Assembly (NCBI RefSeq): GCF_900454535.1
Contig: NZ_UGSP01000001.1
Coordinates: 617,501-681,500, forward strand
Source: Avibacterium avium
GTDB lineage: Bacteria; Pseudomonadota; Gammaproteobacteria; Enterobacterales; Pasteurellaceae
DNA: 64,000 nt
Direction: 5' to 3'
Positions within the stretch are counted from its first letter, which is position 1. Every line of letters begins with the position of its first letter. Under the pieces are notes generated by a model. That model saw nothing but the letters and a program-made list of their open reading frames with translations, was not told the DNA's origin and did not search any database. Below, one piece after another: positions 30,205-40,021 of this stretch. The translations under genes and the position numbers were made by a program.

Positions 30205-30467
30205 TTTTAATCTATACCTTCGATAAGAGGTTAAAAAAATAAGTCGGGTGCCTTGCGGGAAGCCTAAGCTTTCTTATTCTCAAAATAAGATGCCATGGGG
30301 CATTTTGACTCGCTACTTATTAAAAAAAGCGTTTCAGCTTTTTTATTTTTTCCAATTTGGAAAACAGAGATTTCGTAAAGCCGAAGCCCTACAAAAGACG
30401 GCATATAGTACCCTTTTTTGCTAGAAAGAAAAGCAATTTTTGTGAGTTTGGGGAAAATAATCAAAAA
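30205..30467 (-). promoter_or_regulatory. dat upstream region with several hairpins
   Basis: No clear gene lies here. Reading on the minus strand, an A/T-flanked hairpin comes first (AAAAAAGC-TGAAAC-GCTTTTTTT, 30322-30346), terminator-like. ATGCC-CCAT-GGCAT (30290-30303) follows, then TCTTATT...AATAAGA (about 30272-30290). A 46-codon frame opens at an ATG near 30404 and runs through the first hairpin, ending shortly before dat. The first hairpin may simply end yhbP transcription. An attenuating leader for dat is the alternative. Confidence 0.4.
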
Positions 30468-30905
30468 TTACACCGCACTTGCTCTTTTCCAGTAAGTTTT
30501 CTGGGCAAAAACGAATTTATTGCTGGTATGTTTGATTTCATCAAGCTCAATTTTCCATAAATCCGTGTTCATTAAACGTGCAAAGGGGTAACGCTCATAA
30601 TAGCGTTTAAGGGCGGATTTTCGGGTATCTTCATTAAGCAAAATGGCTCGCCCTTTAAATTGCACGCCTTCAATTTCACTCACTTTATCCGTTTGAGTAG
30701 CGATCGTGCCAACAACCAGATCACTTTGCTGCATAATTTGTGCATGTTGGGTAGAAAGGGAAGAAAAGAAGATCAAGCTGATATTGCTGTCATCAAGCAC
30801 ATAAAAGCAGTTGGCCGCCCAAAAGCCTTGTGCGCTATGTACGGCAATGCTCATCACGGTTTGCTGTTGTAAAAATTGTGCAATGTTATGGGGAAGATTT
30901 TTCAT
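30468..30905 (-). CDS. yhbP: UPF0306 protein, YhbP family (PNPOx-like flavin-binding fold)
   Basis: A 145-residue split-barrel protein. LDDSNISLIFFSSLSTQHAQIM, GVQFKGRAILLNE and LWKIELDEIKHTSNKFVFAQKTYW track E. coli YhbP. The fold resembles pyridoxamine-phosphate oxidase, but no reaction is known. ATG 30905 is preferred over a start at 30944, because it matches the family N-terminus and the longer form would run into the hem terminator. An uptake signal lies in the last codons. Confidence 0.88.
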   Translation of the reverse strand: MKNLPHNIAQFLQQQTVMSIAVHSAQGFWAANCFYVLDDSNISLIFFSSLSTQHAQIMQQSDLVVGTIATQTDKVSEIEGVQFKGRAILLNEDTRKSALKRYYERYPFARLMNTDLWKIELDEIKHTSNKFVFAQKTYWKRASAV

Positions 30906-30932
30906 CACATCATTTTTTATCACATAAAAGAA

Positions 30933-30955
30933 AATGCCCTGCAAAACAGGGCATT
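30933..30955 (-). terminator. hem operon terminator
   Basis: AATGCCCTG (30933-30941) and CAGGGCATT (30947-30955) form a 9-bp stem. On the minus strand it is followed by TTCTTTTA. It lies 10 nt after the hemY stop and ends the hemCDXY transcript. Confidence 0.82.
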
Positions 30956-30964
30956 AGGTTTACC

Positions 30965-32257
30965 TTAAGCATTTTTGGCTTCTGTCGTTTGCGCAAGTGC
31001 GGTGGAATTTTCTGGCGTTTTTTCGTTTTCTTCAGGGGCCAAGTTTTGCACCGACATAGCGGATTTCAAACTTTCTTGCTGAAGTTGCTTAGCCAATTCA
31101 TTTTCACCGTTTTGCTCGAACACATAGGTCGCCATTGTAATATCATTTGGCTCAAGCTGTGCTTTATTTTCAATGACTTTCTTGAATGCCTCACTCGCTT
31201 TAGCAAATTCACCATTACGTACATACAAGTAGCCTAAAGCACGGTTTGTGCAACAGCAGCCTTGATCTTTACTTTGTTTCGCGCGTTTTTCCATAATTTT
31301 CAGCAATTTGCTGTTATCTACTGGTTGAACACGGGTAATTTGCGTGCAAAGTTGTTGTGCCAGTGGGCTGTTGTCGTCCACTTTTTTCAAGGCTTCTAAA
31401 ATCAATTTATAAGCGGTTTCGTGGTCATCACTGTCAATTAAACGGCGAATTAATCCCACTTTCACATAAAGATCATTTTGACGTTTACGCGGTTGATCGT
31501 CCCACCATTTAAGCAAGCCGTCCACGCCTTCTTCATTCATTTTCTCATCAAGCAAACCATCTTCAACGCGATGTTGTAAGGTGGTAAATTCTTTGTCGGA
31601 ATAAAGCCCTGAATTTTCCACTTGATCAAGAATTTTGTCCAAAGCTTCAAAGGCGTGGGATTTTAAGTAAATCTCAACCGCGAGTTTCAACACTTCTTTA
31701 TTGCGGTGGGTCATTACTAACAGGCTATCAATGGCACTGCGTGCAGCTGGTAATTTATTTTGTTGTAATAAAATTCGCGTGCGGGCAATTTCAACAAGTA
31801 GATTATCCGTGCCAGCCAGTTCGGTCGCTTTAATTAAATAACGATTTGCGCCAAACTCATCGCCACGCTGTTGCGCCGCTTCTGCTGCTTTAATAAAGTT
31901 TAAGATTGGCTCATCAGAATGTTTAGCGTTTTTACCAATCAATTTTTCTGCTTTAGAATATTGCCCTTCGTCCATTAGCATCAACCCTTCAAGGGTTTGT
32001 TTTTGTGCTTTAAGACGTTTACGGCGGGAGAACCAACCGTAAGTGCTGTTACTCAAACGGCAGAATTTGGTGATGATCCATTCAATGCCATATACCACCG
32101 CCATTGCGATCACAAAGAAAATCACAAGGGTGGTGATGGACATTTCAATGCTGTAGCTATTAGTTTCAATCAACACATAGCCTTGTTTGCCCGATAAGTA
32201 AGGGCCTGCGATTAAGCCGGCAAGTAACACCAGCATTAAAAATAGGGTTCTAAACAT
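30965..32257 (-). CDS. hemY: HemY, TPR-containing inner-membrane protein
   Basis: A 430-residue protein with two N-terminal membrane segments (about 4-22 and 42-64, between them [19 protein letters not shown]). A cytoplasmic TPR-type helical domain follows and includes a Cys-Cys-Cys cluster [15 protein letters not shown] (about 343-357). The C-terminus is acidic and low complexity. HemY co-occurs with hemC-hemD-hemX and is linked to haem synthesis, but has no established enzymatic role; it is not the unrelated Bacillus HemY oxidase. Confidence 0.93.
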   Translation of the reverse strand: MFRTLFLMLVLLAGLIAGPYLSGKQGYVLIETNSYSIEMSITTLVIFFVIAMAVVYGIEWIITKFCRLSNSTYGWFSRRKRLKAQKQTLEGLMLMDEGQYSKAEKLIGKNAKHSDEPILNFIKAAEAAQQRGDEFGANRYLIKATELAGTDNLLVEIARTRILLQQNKLPAARSAIDSLLVMTHRNKEVLKLAVEIYLKSHAFEALDKILDQVENSGLYSDKEFTTLQHRVEDGLLDEKMNEEGVDGLLKWWDDQPRKRQNDLYVKVGLIRRLIDSDDHETAYKLILEALKKVDDNSPLAQQLCTQITRVQPVDNSKLLKIMEKRAKQSKDQGCCCTNRALGYLYVRNGEFAKASEAFKKVIENKAQLEPNDITMATYVFEQNGENELAKQLQQESLKSAMSVQNLAPEENEKTPENSTALAQTTEAKNA

Positions 32258-32268
32258 TGCTATTTCCT

Positions 32269-33900
32269 CTACTGTTGTGTTTGCTCAGGTTTGTCAGAAT
32301 TTTCTACCGCACTTTTATGTTCTGCATCAGGTTGTTTTTCTGTGTCAGCTTGATTTTCGCTCGGCTTTTCACTTTGGCTTTCATCGCTTTGCGCTGTGTT
32401 GTTTTCAGCTTTGTCTGCTTCTGGTTGTTCTGCAGGGGTGGCTTTCGCCTCTTGTGCCGTTTCTTTAGCCACATCTTTATCTACGGAAATTTCAATTTTC
32501 TGCACTTCTTGTGATGGTTTATTCAGCAGTTTATCTAGCATATTTAAGCTGCTAAGTTGAGTTGGCACATCGACATAAATAGATTGTTCCGCCAGCTCGT
32601 CCACTTCATTTAAGAAAGTTTTTGCCACTTCCGTGTTGGTATCGAAATAACTTCTCACCCAAGATGCCACAGTTTCTAAAGATTGTTTATACAAATCATT
32701 TTGCTGACGTGGCACCGCCATAATCGCTAGCTGTAAGCGTAAACGAATGTTTTCACGCAAATAAATATCTTGGTTTGGCGCAAGCAAGGCTTTGCTTTCG
32801 GCATTTTTTGGTGTAACGCGAATAAAATGATTTAAGAAAGAGGTCGCACTTTTCTCGGCATTTTCTTTCCAATCTTCCCAAGAACCACTTAATTTTTCGT
32901 TAGCGGGATTTGGAACATCAAAATTCACGTTTAGCACGGTGAGTTCGTCCACGTTATTTGCCAGCTGAGAAAGGCGTTGCATAATGGCGTTTTGATCGAT
33001 ATTGTTCACCGACAATAGCTGTTTTAAATCTGCATTAATGGCGCTACGCACTTGCATTGCTCGCGGATCAGACACCTTACTTAAGGTTTCATCAGCCACT
33101 TTTAATAGCGAAACCGCGGTATCCACATCATTATCTAGCACTAATTTGCGTAACGCATTGTTTAATAAGAAATCCGCTTCAGAAAGCAACCAATCATTCG
33201 GCTGTGCCGTTTTCTGTGCATTACTTAAATTCTTAACTTGATTTTGTAATGAAGTGATTTGTTGATCCTTGATTTCCACCATTTTTTCTAACGCCGTTAA
33301 TTTATCGTTGGTGGACTGGCTAGTTTGGGCAAGCTGTGCAATTTTTGCTTGATCTTGTTTTAATGCGGCTAAATCGCTATCCATCAAGCCCTGTACGTTG
33401 GCTGGCACAGCGCGTTGTTCTAGCGCAGTTAATCGGCCTTGCACTTTGGTTAAATGCTGTTCCGCAAAATAATACCCTGCGCCACCTAGGCCTAACGCTA
33501 CCAATAAGGCTAAAATCGCCACACCCGTACCGCCTTTTTTAACAATGACGGTTTGTGGCTCAGCAGCTGATTGGCTTGCTTCTGTTTCAGAGGATTTCGC
33601 TTGTTGCGATAATTCATCGCGTTCTTGGGTTTGCTCTTTTTCTTTCATTGTTGTTTGCTCTTCCGTTACTTGGGCTTGATTTGAATCGGTGTCCTGCTGT
33701 GCTTCCAGCTCATTTTGTTCTGTGCTTTGGGGATTCGCTTCGCTTTCTTGGCTTGCTTGCTGTTGGCTGGTTTGAACAGTAGGTTCTTGTTCTACTTCTT
33801 TTCCTACTTCGTGTTGTTCGACTTCTTGCTGTACGGGCTGTACGGGCGAGCTTTCCGTTAAACGATTTTTCCCCATTTTTTTGCCGTGATGTTTAGCCAT
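32269..33900 (-). CDS. hemX: HemX family protein
   Basis: A 543-residue protein with three parts. The cytoplasmic N-terminus (about 1-120) is low complexity, rich in Gln/Glu/Ser. A single membrane helix (about 123-145, [22 protein letters not shown]) follows. The periplasmic region has a coiled coil (about 150-225) and the conserved HemX domain (about 235-460). The tail (about 470-543) is again Glu/Gln/Lys low complexity. Both tails are longer than in E. coli HemX. It was formerly called uroporphyrinogen methyltransferase, but has no such domain. Third gene of hemCDXY. Confidence 0.9.
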   Translation of the reverse strand: MAKHHGKKMGKNRLTESSPVQPVQQEVEQHEVGKEVEQEPTVQTSQQQASQESEANPQSTEQNELEAQQDTDSNQAQVTEEQTTMKEKEQTQERDELSQQAKSSETEASQSAAEPQTVIVKKGGTGVAILALLVALGLGGAGYYFAEQHLTKVQGRLTALEQRAVPANVQGLMDSDLAALKQDQAKIAQLAQTSQSTNDKLTALEKMVEIKDQQITSLQNQVKNLSNAQKTAQPNDWLLSEADFLLNNALRKLVLDNDVDTAVSLLKVADETLSKVSDPRAMQVRSAINADLKQLLSVNNIDQNAIMQRLSQLANNVDELTVLNVNFDVPNPANEKLSGSWEDWKENAEKSATSFLNHFIRVTPKNAESKALLAPNQDIYLRENIRLRLQLAIMAVPRQQNDLYKQSLETVASWVRSYFDTNTEVAKTFLNEVDELAEQSIYVDVPTQLSSLNMLDKLLNKPSQEVQKIEISVDKDVAKETAQEAKATPAEQPEADKAENNTAQSDESQSEKPSENQADTEKQPDAEHKSAVENSDKPEQTQQ

Positions 33901-33919
33901 AATTTATTCCTTATGCTGA

Positions 33920-34672
33920 TTAAACTTCATTTCGTTGCAATACCGCATTTAACATTGATGAATTATTTGCTTTTGGCGAAATACGCACGTTTTGCCACCC
34001 TTTTTCTTGGGCGAAATGAGCAATTCTTTCGCTAATTGTAATTAATCCACAAGACATTAACCAATTATGTTCATTTTTTGGCACAAAATCCAGCAATGAA
34101 CGCAAAATTTCTTCACTCGTTACCACAATTTCACTGATTCCAGCGCGTTTTAACATACTCACTTGCTCTGCCTTATCATAAATCAGCGGTTCGCGGCGGT
34201 AACATTCCAAGGTTTGAATTGTCGCCCCTCGTAAACTGGCTTGTTCCGCAAAAAATGCTCGCCCACCATTACCGCGTAAAATCAAAATGGTTTTATCGTG
34301 CAAATTTTTCATTGCCGATAAAGAAAGCACGCCCTCACTGGTTTCTTGTTGAAAAGGATAATGAATATTCTGTTCTGTTTGACTGGAAAAGACCTGCGCG
34401 GTTCGCTGTCCGACCGTAAAATAATGTAAATCTGCTCGCCATTGAAAGCCGGCTTGCTTCAGGCTTTCTGCGCTGTAAGTTACCGCATTTTGCGATACCA
34501 CAAAAACGTAATCGCCGGTGTTGAGTTGATTAAGCTGACGGGGTAAATCATTCAGTTCACGCCCAGCCTGAATGGAAAAGAGCGGAAAATGAATGGCTGC
34601 AATGCCTGCCTTTGCAAGCATTTCCACCAGTTGCTTGCCCTTTTCATCAGGGCGCGTAACCAACACTGCCAT
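33920..34672 (-). CDS. hemD: Uroporphyrinogen-III synthase
   Basis: A 250-residue HemD that closes and isomerises hydroxymethylbilane into uroporphyrinogen III. The family is poorly conserved, but VLVTRPDEKGKQLVEML at the start, VVSQNAVTYSAESLKQAG (about 58-75), the central FTVGQRTAQVF and VVTSEEILRSLLDF are recognisable. It follows hemC by 32 nt and precedes hemX by 19 nt, the standard hemCDXY operon. Confidence 0.94.
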   Translation of the reverse strand: MAVLVTRPDEKGKQLVEMLAKAGIAAIHFPLFSIQAGRELNDLPRQLNQLNTGDYVFVVSQNAVTYSAESLKQAGFQWRADLHYFTVGQRTAQVFSSQTEQNIHYPFQQETSEGVLSLSAMKNLHDKTILILRGNGGRAFFAEQASLRGATIQTLECYRREPLIYDKAEQVSMLKRAGISEIVVTSEEILRSLLDFVPKNEHNWLMSCGLITISERIAHFAQEKGWQNVRISPKANNSSMLNAVLQRNEV

Positions 34673-34704
34673 TTTCTTTTCCTTGCTGTTATAAGCCTAG
34701 GCGA

Positions 34705-35634
34705 TCAAATACCAAGGGCTTGTAAAATTTCATCAGCCCCTTGTTTTAACAGGCTTTCTGCCACTTGCACGCCTAATTCTTGTGAATTTTCCACCGCACT
34801 TTGATTTTCTGCACGAATGATTAAGCTGCCGTCTGTTTTGCCTACCAAGGCTTTGAGATAAAGCTGGTTATCGCGAATTACCGCATAGCCTGCGATGGGT
34901 ACTTGGCAACCACCTTGTAAGTGGTTATTCATTGCACGTTCTGCTAACACACAGGCGGTGGTTTCGGCATCTGCCAATGGCGCTAATAATTGTTGGGTTT
35001 CTAGATCATCGGTGCGACATTCAATGCCCACCGCACCTTGCCCTGCTGCGGGTAAAGAAGTTTCGGTATCAATGAAAGAAGCGATGCGATCGGCCATTCC
35101 TAAGCGAATTAAGCCTGCGGAAGCCAAAATAATGGCATCGTAATCGCCGTTATCTAATTTGCTCAAGCGTGTTCCCACATTGCCACGCAAGGATTGAATA
35201 TTCAAATCTGGACGTAAGGCTTTCAGCTGACACTGGCGGCGTAAACTTGATGTTCCTACCACCGCGCCTTCAGGTAGCTCATCTAAAGTGCGGTAAGAAT
35301 TTGACACAAATGCATCGCGCGGATCTTCACGTTTACAAATCACGCTCAAGCCTAATCCTGCAGGAAATTGCATTGGCACATCTTTCATTGAATGCACCGC
35401 AATATCCGCTTCGCCATTTAATAAGGCGTTCTCTAACTCTTTGACGAACAAGCCTTTGCCGCCAATTTTGGCTAAAGGCGTGTCTAAAATCACATCGCCT
35501 TTGGTAACCATTGGCACAAGCTCCACCGTAAGTTGTGGATATAATTGAGTTAAACGATCTTTAATATAGTTAGCTTGCCATAATGCCAAAGGGCTACGGC
35601 GCGTGGCGATTTTGAGTAGTTTTTTTGTCGTCAT
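34705..35634 (-). CDS. hemC: Hydroxymethylbilane synthase
   Basis: A 309-residue porphobilinogen deaminase. The dipyrromethane cofactor cysteine sits in [15 protein letters not shown] (about 242). [14 protein letters not shown] at the start and [19 protein letters not shown] in the middle are diagnostic. It heads hemCDXY and is divergent from cyaA across a 179-bp gap, as in E. coli and H. influenzae. An uptake signal lies inside the gene. Confidence 0.97.
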   Translation of the reverse strand: MTTKKLLKIATRRSPLALWQANYIKDRLTQLYPQLTVELVPMVTKGDVILDTPLAKIGGKGLFVKELENALLNGEADIAVHSMKDVPMQFPAGLGLSVICKREDPRDAFVSNSYRTLDELPEGAVVGTSSLRRQCQLKALRPDLNIQSLRGNVGTRLSKLDNGDYDAIILASAGLIRLGMADRIASFIDTETSLPAAGQGAVGIECRTDDLETQQLLAPLADAETTACVLAERAMNNHLQGGCQVPIAGYAVIRDNQLYLKALVGKTDGSLIIRAENQSAVENSQELGVQVAESLLKQGADEILQALGI

Positions 35635-35813
35635 CGTGCAAAAAAGAAGATTAGAAATAATTGCCTTATCCTATCACTGTTGCTGAAAAATGTCAGTTTC
35701 CATTTAATTTTTTTGCTTTCCTGTGAGGCAAGTGATAGAGTAATACTTCAATTTCTTTTCAAAAAATGCGAGGAAATTGTTCATTTATCAATCCCTCTTT
35801 CCTAGGATATAAA

Positions 35814-38306
35814 TTGAATTACGATATTAATAGTGCTAAAAAGCAAGTGGAATATCTTGATAAAGTGCGTTTTGAACGCGCAATTTCAGGGACATCTCAG
35901 AAATTTAAGCAAGTATTTCAAACAATTAGCTTGTTATTGCATCTCAATCACGAAAAATTACCAGGTTATATTGAAAATGCGCCAGCAGGGATTGCTGATT
36001 TTAAATTGTCAGACTATCAACAAGATTTCCTAATTAGACAATTTGATTTCACGGAACAGGATATAAAAAACTCGCTATTTTCACACCGCACTTGCGCGCC
36101 TATTTTAGGTGTGTATGTGATGGGAAGCATTGCCTCAATCAGCCAAACGTCCATTTCTGATTTGGATATTTGGGTGTGTCATTTAGAAAATATCAGCGCA
36201 GCTGATCGCAACTTATTGCACAAAAAAATGGACGCCTTGCAGCAATGGGCTTTAACCTTAGGGATCGAAATTAATCTTTACCCAATGGATCAAAATCGCT
36301 TCCGCTGCTTTCGTTATGCCGATCCTTTAACCGCAGAAAATTGTGGTTCAGCACAATATATGCTGCTGCTTGATGAATTTTATCGTTCCGCTATTCGCCT
36401 TGCGGGTAAACCCCTATTGTGGCTACATTTAGCGGTAGAAAACGAAAAAGATTACGAAAATGAAGTGGCTCGTTTAATCGAAGAAAAGGTGATCAATCCT
36501 GATGATTGGGTGGATTTTGGCGGCTTAGGAGCATTTTCTGCCAATGAATATTTTGGTGCAAGTTTATGGCAACTCTACAAGGGGATCGATTCGCCTTATA
36601 AATCCGTCTTAAAAATTTTATTGCTAGAAACCTATTCAGCGGATTATCCCGACACTTACCTTATCGCGCAAGAATTTAAAGCTCGCTTGCTTAATGGAGA
36701 TAAAAAACATCACTTTGATCCTTATCTCACAATGCTTGATCGCGTAACTAACTATTTGATTGGCTTAAAAGATTTGCAGCGTTTAGAGTTTGTTCGCCGT
36801 TGTTTTTACATTAAAGCCAATGAATATAACAGCAATGTAGAAAAAAATACGTGGCGACTTTCTCAATTGCAAAATTTAGCCAGAACTTGGGGCTGGCCGA
36901 AAGAATTAGTGCAAGAGCTGAATCAACGGGCGTGCTGGAAAATCAAACGGGTGCGAGAAAGTCATAATAATTTAATCAAATTCCTAATGTTTAGCTATCG
37001 CCATTTGGTGCAATTTGCCCGCAAATATAAGGTGAATTCCAGCATAATGCCGCAAGATATTAGCATTTTAACCCGTAAACTTTATACCGCCTTTGAAGAG
37101 TTACCGGGCAAAATCACCTTACTCAATGCAATGATTTCCTCTGATTTATCCGAAGCTAATCTGACATTTATTGAGGTAAAAAACAACCGCACTTTCAAAA
37201 ATGGCTGGTATTTAGTCAATCAGACGCCAGATATTCGTGGTTTTGAGCAAGCACGCTATGTTGAATATAGTGAGAACTTAAATAAATTGGTGGCGTGGGC
37301 TTATTTCAATCGGCTACTTACGCCCAAAACCGATTTGCATATTTTCAGTGCAAATGTGAACCAACAAAAATTACGTCATTTTGTTACTGATTTACGCCTT
37401 TCCTTGCCTGTTTCAGTGCCCGTAGTGAGCAATAATGAATTAAATCATAATTGTGAAATTAAACATTTAGTGGTGGCGATAAATCTTACCGCTGATCCCA
37501 CGGCAAATTTATCCGAGGTAAAAACCTCGATTGTTGCCAGTGATTTATTTAGCTTTGGTTCGGATGAGAAAAGTTTAGTGGGCAGTATTGATCTCACTTA
37601 TCGTAATCTATGGAATGAAATTCGTACCTTGCATTTTGAAGGGCCTAATGCGATCTTACTCGCCTTAAAAGTGCTATCTAATAAAATTTATCGTGGCTCC
37701 ACCCCACCAAAAAGTGTAAATGTGTTTTGCTATAGTCAATATTACCAAAAAACACTACGTAACATTGTTACCGCACTCGTGAATAAATGTATAAATATTC
37801 AAGTTGGGGTAAGTGATGCACCACAAAATAATTTATTGCGTGTTGCAGGCAAAAACTGGCAATTTTTCTTTGAAGATCGTGGAATCAGTTTGCAAGAAAT
37901 CTCTCCTTCAACCCTTCTTGATAACGATGATTTCAACGTAGAATTACAAGATGCCATTGATAATAAGGAAGCATTGCAAATCCACAAGCAGTATCCTTAC
38001 GAAATTGATGCTTTTGCCAGTGAAGGCTTTTTACAATTTTTCTTTGAAAATAACTTGGATCACACCTTTAACGTCTATATTTTAGATGAGGCTAATCATA
38101 TTGAGATTTATCGTAACTGCGAAGGACAAAAAGAGCAGAAAATTAATGAGATAAATCATATTTATCAATCTGCGGGCTTGGATGGAAACAGTAATCCGTA
38201 TAAAATTGTGCAGAAAAATTTTAACTACCCACAGTTTTATCAATTGTTACCAAAAGAAAATGGCATCACAATAGTGCCGTTTCACAGTCGATTGGTGTCA
38301 TCATAA
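35814..38306 (+). CDS. cyaA: Class I adenylate cyclase
   Basis: An 830-residue enzyme making cyclic AMP. The catalytic N-terminal domain has the nucleotidyltransferase motif GSIASISQTSISDLDIWVC (about 103-121) and LGIEINLYPMDQNRFR. The C-terminal half (about 450-830) is the regulatory region. TTG 35814 is preferred: AGGA lies 6 bp upstream and the product begins MNYDINSAKKQV like its relatives. E. coli cyaA also uses TTG. An ATG at 35766 would add 16 residues with no family match. It is divergent from hemC. Confidence 0.93.
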   Translation: MNYDINSAKKQVEYLDKVRFERAISGTSQKFKQVFQTISLLLHLNHEKLPGYIENAPAGIADFKLSDYQQDFLIRQFDFTEQDIKNSLFSHRTCAPILGVYVMGSIASISQTSISDLDIWVCHLENISAADRNLLHKKMDALQQWALTLGIEINLYPMDQNRFRCFRYADPLTAENCGSAQYMLLLDEFYRSAIRLAGKPLLWLHLAVENEKDYENEVARLIEEKVINPDDWVDFGGLGAFSANEYFGASLWQLYKGIDSPYKSVLKILLLETYSADYPDTYLIAQEFKARLLNGDKKHHFDPYLTMLDRVTNYLIGLKDLQRLEFVRRCFYIKANEYNSNVEKNTWRLSQLQNLARTWGWPKELVQELNQRACWKIKRVRESHNNLIKFLMFSYRHLVQFARKYKVNSSIMPQDISILTRKLYTAFEELPGKITLLNAMISSDLSEANLTFIEVKNNRTFKNGWYLVNQTPDIRGFEQARYVEYSENLNKLVAWAYFNRLLTPKTDLHIFSANVNQQKLRHFVTDLRLSLPVSVPVVSNNELNHNCEIKHLVVAINLTADPTANLSEVKTSIVASDLFSFGSDEKSLVGSIDLTYRNLWNEIRTLHFEGPNAILLALKVLSNKIYRGSTPPKSVNVFCYSQYYQKTLRNIVTALVNKCINIQVGVSDAPQNNLLRVAGKNWQFFFEDRGISLQEISPSTLLDNDDFNVELQDAIDNKEALQIHKQYPYEIDAFASEGFLQFFFENNLDHTFNVYILDEANHIEIYRNCEGQKEQKINEINHIYQSAGLDGNSNPYKIVQKNFNYPQFYQLLPKENGITIVPFHSRLVSS

Positions 38307-38325
38307 TCATAAATGGGGAATCACT

Positions 38326-38955
38326 ATGCTTGATAAAATGAAAATATTACTTATTGACGATCATCCCTTGATGCGTCGTGGTATTAAACAATTATTAGAA
38401 TTAGACGAAACCTTTGAAGTTGTTGGTGATGCGGGCAGCGGCGCTGAAGGGATCAATCTTGCCCTACAGACTTCACCCGATTTAATCATTCTCGATTTGA
38501 ATATGAAAGGCCTATCGGGTATTGACACACTCAAAGCCTTACGTGAAGAAAATATTGATGCACGTATTATTATTCTCACCGTATCTGATGCAAAAAATGA
38601 TGTGTTCGCTCTTGTGGATGCAGGTGCTGATGGATATTTACTCAAAGATACCGAACCGGATTTACTGCTCAGACAAATCAAACGCATTGCACAAGGTGAG
38701 GTGATTTTAAGTGATTCCATCAAAGATCTGCTACTAGAACAACGCCCAGAACAAGATCCAATCGATGCGCTAACCGATCGTGAGTTGGAGGTGCTACGTC
38801 TTATTGCAACTGGGTTATCCAATAAGCAAATTGCCGCTCAGCTTTTCATTTCAGAAGAAACGGTAAAGGTGCATATCCGCAACTTGCTACGTAAACTGAA
38901 TGTACACTCACGGGTTGCTGCTACTGTGCTTTATTTTCAACATAAAGGCACTTAA
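38326..38955 (+). CDS. narP: Nitrate/nitrite response regulator NarP
   Basis: A 209-residue NarL/FixJ-type regulator. The receiver domain (about 5-122) has the acidic pair DDHP (11-14), phospho-acceptor Asp57 (ILDLNMKG) and LLKDTEPD. The LuxR-type HTH (about 145-205) includes TDRELEVLRLIATGLSNKQIA and EETVKVHIRNLLRKLNVHSR, very close to E. coli NarP. No partner kinase such as NarQ lies in the window, so it acts as an orphan locus. It sits 19 nt after cyaA, probably on the same transcript. Confidence 0.94.
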   Translation: MLDKMKILLIDDHPLMRRGIKQLLELDETFEVVGDAGSGAEGINLALQTSPDLIILDLNMKGLSGIDTLKALREENIDARIIILTVSDAKNDVFALVDAGADGYLLKDTEPDLLLRQIKRIAQGEVILSDSIKDLLLEQRPEQDPIDALTDRELEVLRLIATGLSNKQIAAQLFISEETVKVHIRNLLRKLNVHSRVAATVLYFQHKGT

Positions 38956-38986
38956 ACGCATAAACAAACACAGCAGATTTCCTAGC

Positions 38987-39016
38987 AAAAGTGTGGTAAA
39001 AAACACCGCACTTTTT
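38987..39016. terminator. Terminator built from a near-perfect uptake-signal pair
   Basis: AAAAGTGTGGT (38987-38997) pairs with ACCGCACTTTT (39005-39015) with one G-T wobble and is followed by T. Only the right half is an exact uptake signal. It separates the convergent narP and dusA genes. Confidence 0.72.
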
Positions 39017-39022
39017 CTCTCC

Positions 39023-40021
39023 TTATTCCCCTATAAACGCCAAGGCTTGCTCCACAACTTCTATGCCAGCCCCGGCTTTATGGGCGTTTTCGCTGAGATG
39101 TCTGCGCCATTGGCGTGCGCCTTTGCAATGTTGAAATGCACCGAGCATATGGCGGGTGATGTGGTTGAGGTGTACACCTTGGGAAAGTTGTTGCTCAATA
39201 TAAGGGAACATTTTTTCCACCGCTTCTCTTGGGCTGACGATAGGGCTTTGCGGATCAAACAAGGCTTGGTCAATGTAACCCAATAAACTTGGGTTCTGAT
39301 AGGCTTCACGCCCCACCATTACGCCGTCCACATAACGCAAATGCTGTTGCATTTCTTCAAGGGTTTTAATGCCTCCGTTAATGCTAATCAAAAGTTGTGG
39401 GAAATCGCGTTTTAGCTGATAAACACGCTCGTAATCGAGCGGTGGAATTTCACGATTTTCTTTTGGGCTTAAACCACTTAACCACGCTTTGCGTGCGTGA
39501 ACGATCAATTCTTGGCAACCGGCTTGACTCACTTTCTGCACGAAATCACAAAGAAATTCATAGCTGTCTAAATCATCAATACCAATACGAGTTTTCACCG
39601 TAACAGGAATATCCACCACCGCTTGCATTTGTTGCACGCACTGAGCAACTAAATCCGCTTTTGCCATTAGGCACGCGCCAAACATTCCATTTTGCACACG
39701 ATCAGAGGGGCAGCCCACATTCAGATTAATTTCTTGATAGCCACGTTCGGCGGCCAATTTTGCGCAATGTTGTAACTGTTCGGGATCGCTGCCGCCAAGC
39801 TGAAGTGCCACAGGGTTTTCTGCCAGATCAAATTCTAAATGATCGTATTTGGCGTGAATAATCGCGCCTGTGGTAACCATTTCCGTATAAAGCAAGGCGT
39901 GTTGGCTGAATTGGCGATGGAAATAACGACAATGGCGTGTTGTCCAATCGAGCATTGGGGCGACAGAAAATCGCCCACGATAAAAGTGCGGTGTTTTTTT
40001 TGTTGATTTTTGTTGATTCAT
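39023..40021 (-). CDS. dusA: tRNA-dihydrouridine(20/20a) synthase DusA
   Basis: A 332-residue flavin-dependent TIM-barrel enzyme that reduces uridine in the tRNA D-loop. [20 protein letters not shown] at the start, the active-site cysteine in [20 protein letters not shown] (about 94-113) and [15 protein letters not shown] mark the DusA branch. The start overlaps the stop of the upstream ClC gene (TAATG). A second family member, dusC, lies at 50089-51030. Confidence 0.96.
   Translation of the reverse strand: MNQQKSTKKTPHFYRGRFSVAPMLDWTTRHCRYFHRQFSQHALLYTEMVTTGAIIHAKYDHLEFDLAENPVALQLGGSDPEQLQHCAKLAAERGYQEINLNVGCPSDRVQNGMFGACLMAKADLVAQCVQQMQAVVDIPVTVKTRIGIDDLDSYEFLCDFVQKVSQAGCQELIVHARKAWLSGLSPKENREIPPLDYERVYQLKRDFPQLLISINGGIKTLEEMQQHLRYVDGVMVGREAYQNPSLLGYIDQALFDPQSPIVSPREAVEKMFPYIEQQLSQGVHLNHITRHMLGAFQHCKGARQWRRHLSENAHKAGAGIEVVEQALAFIGE

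Noticed and set aside
30264-30464. 66-codon minus-strand ORF upstream of dat
   Set aside because: Not listed as a gene: it runs through a terminator-like hairpin and I recognise no family. Kept only as part of the leader description.
38361-38822. 153-codon ORF antisense to narP
   Set aside because: Ser/Arg-rich shadow frame; narP is certain.
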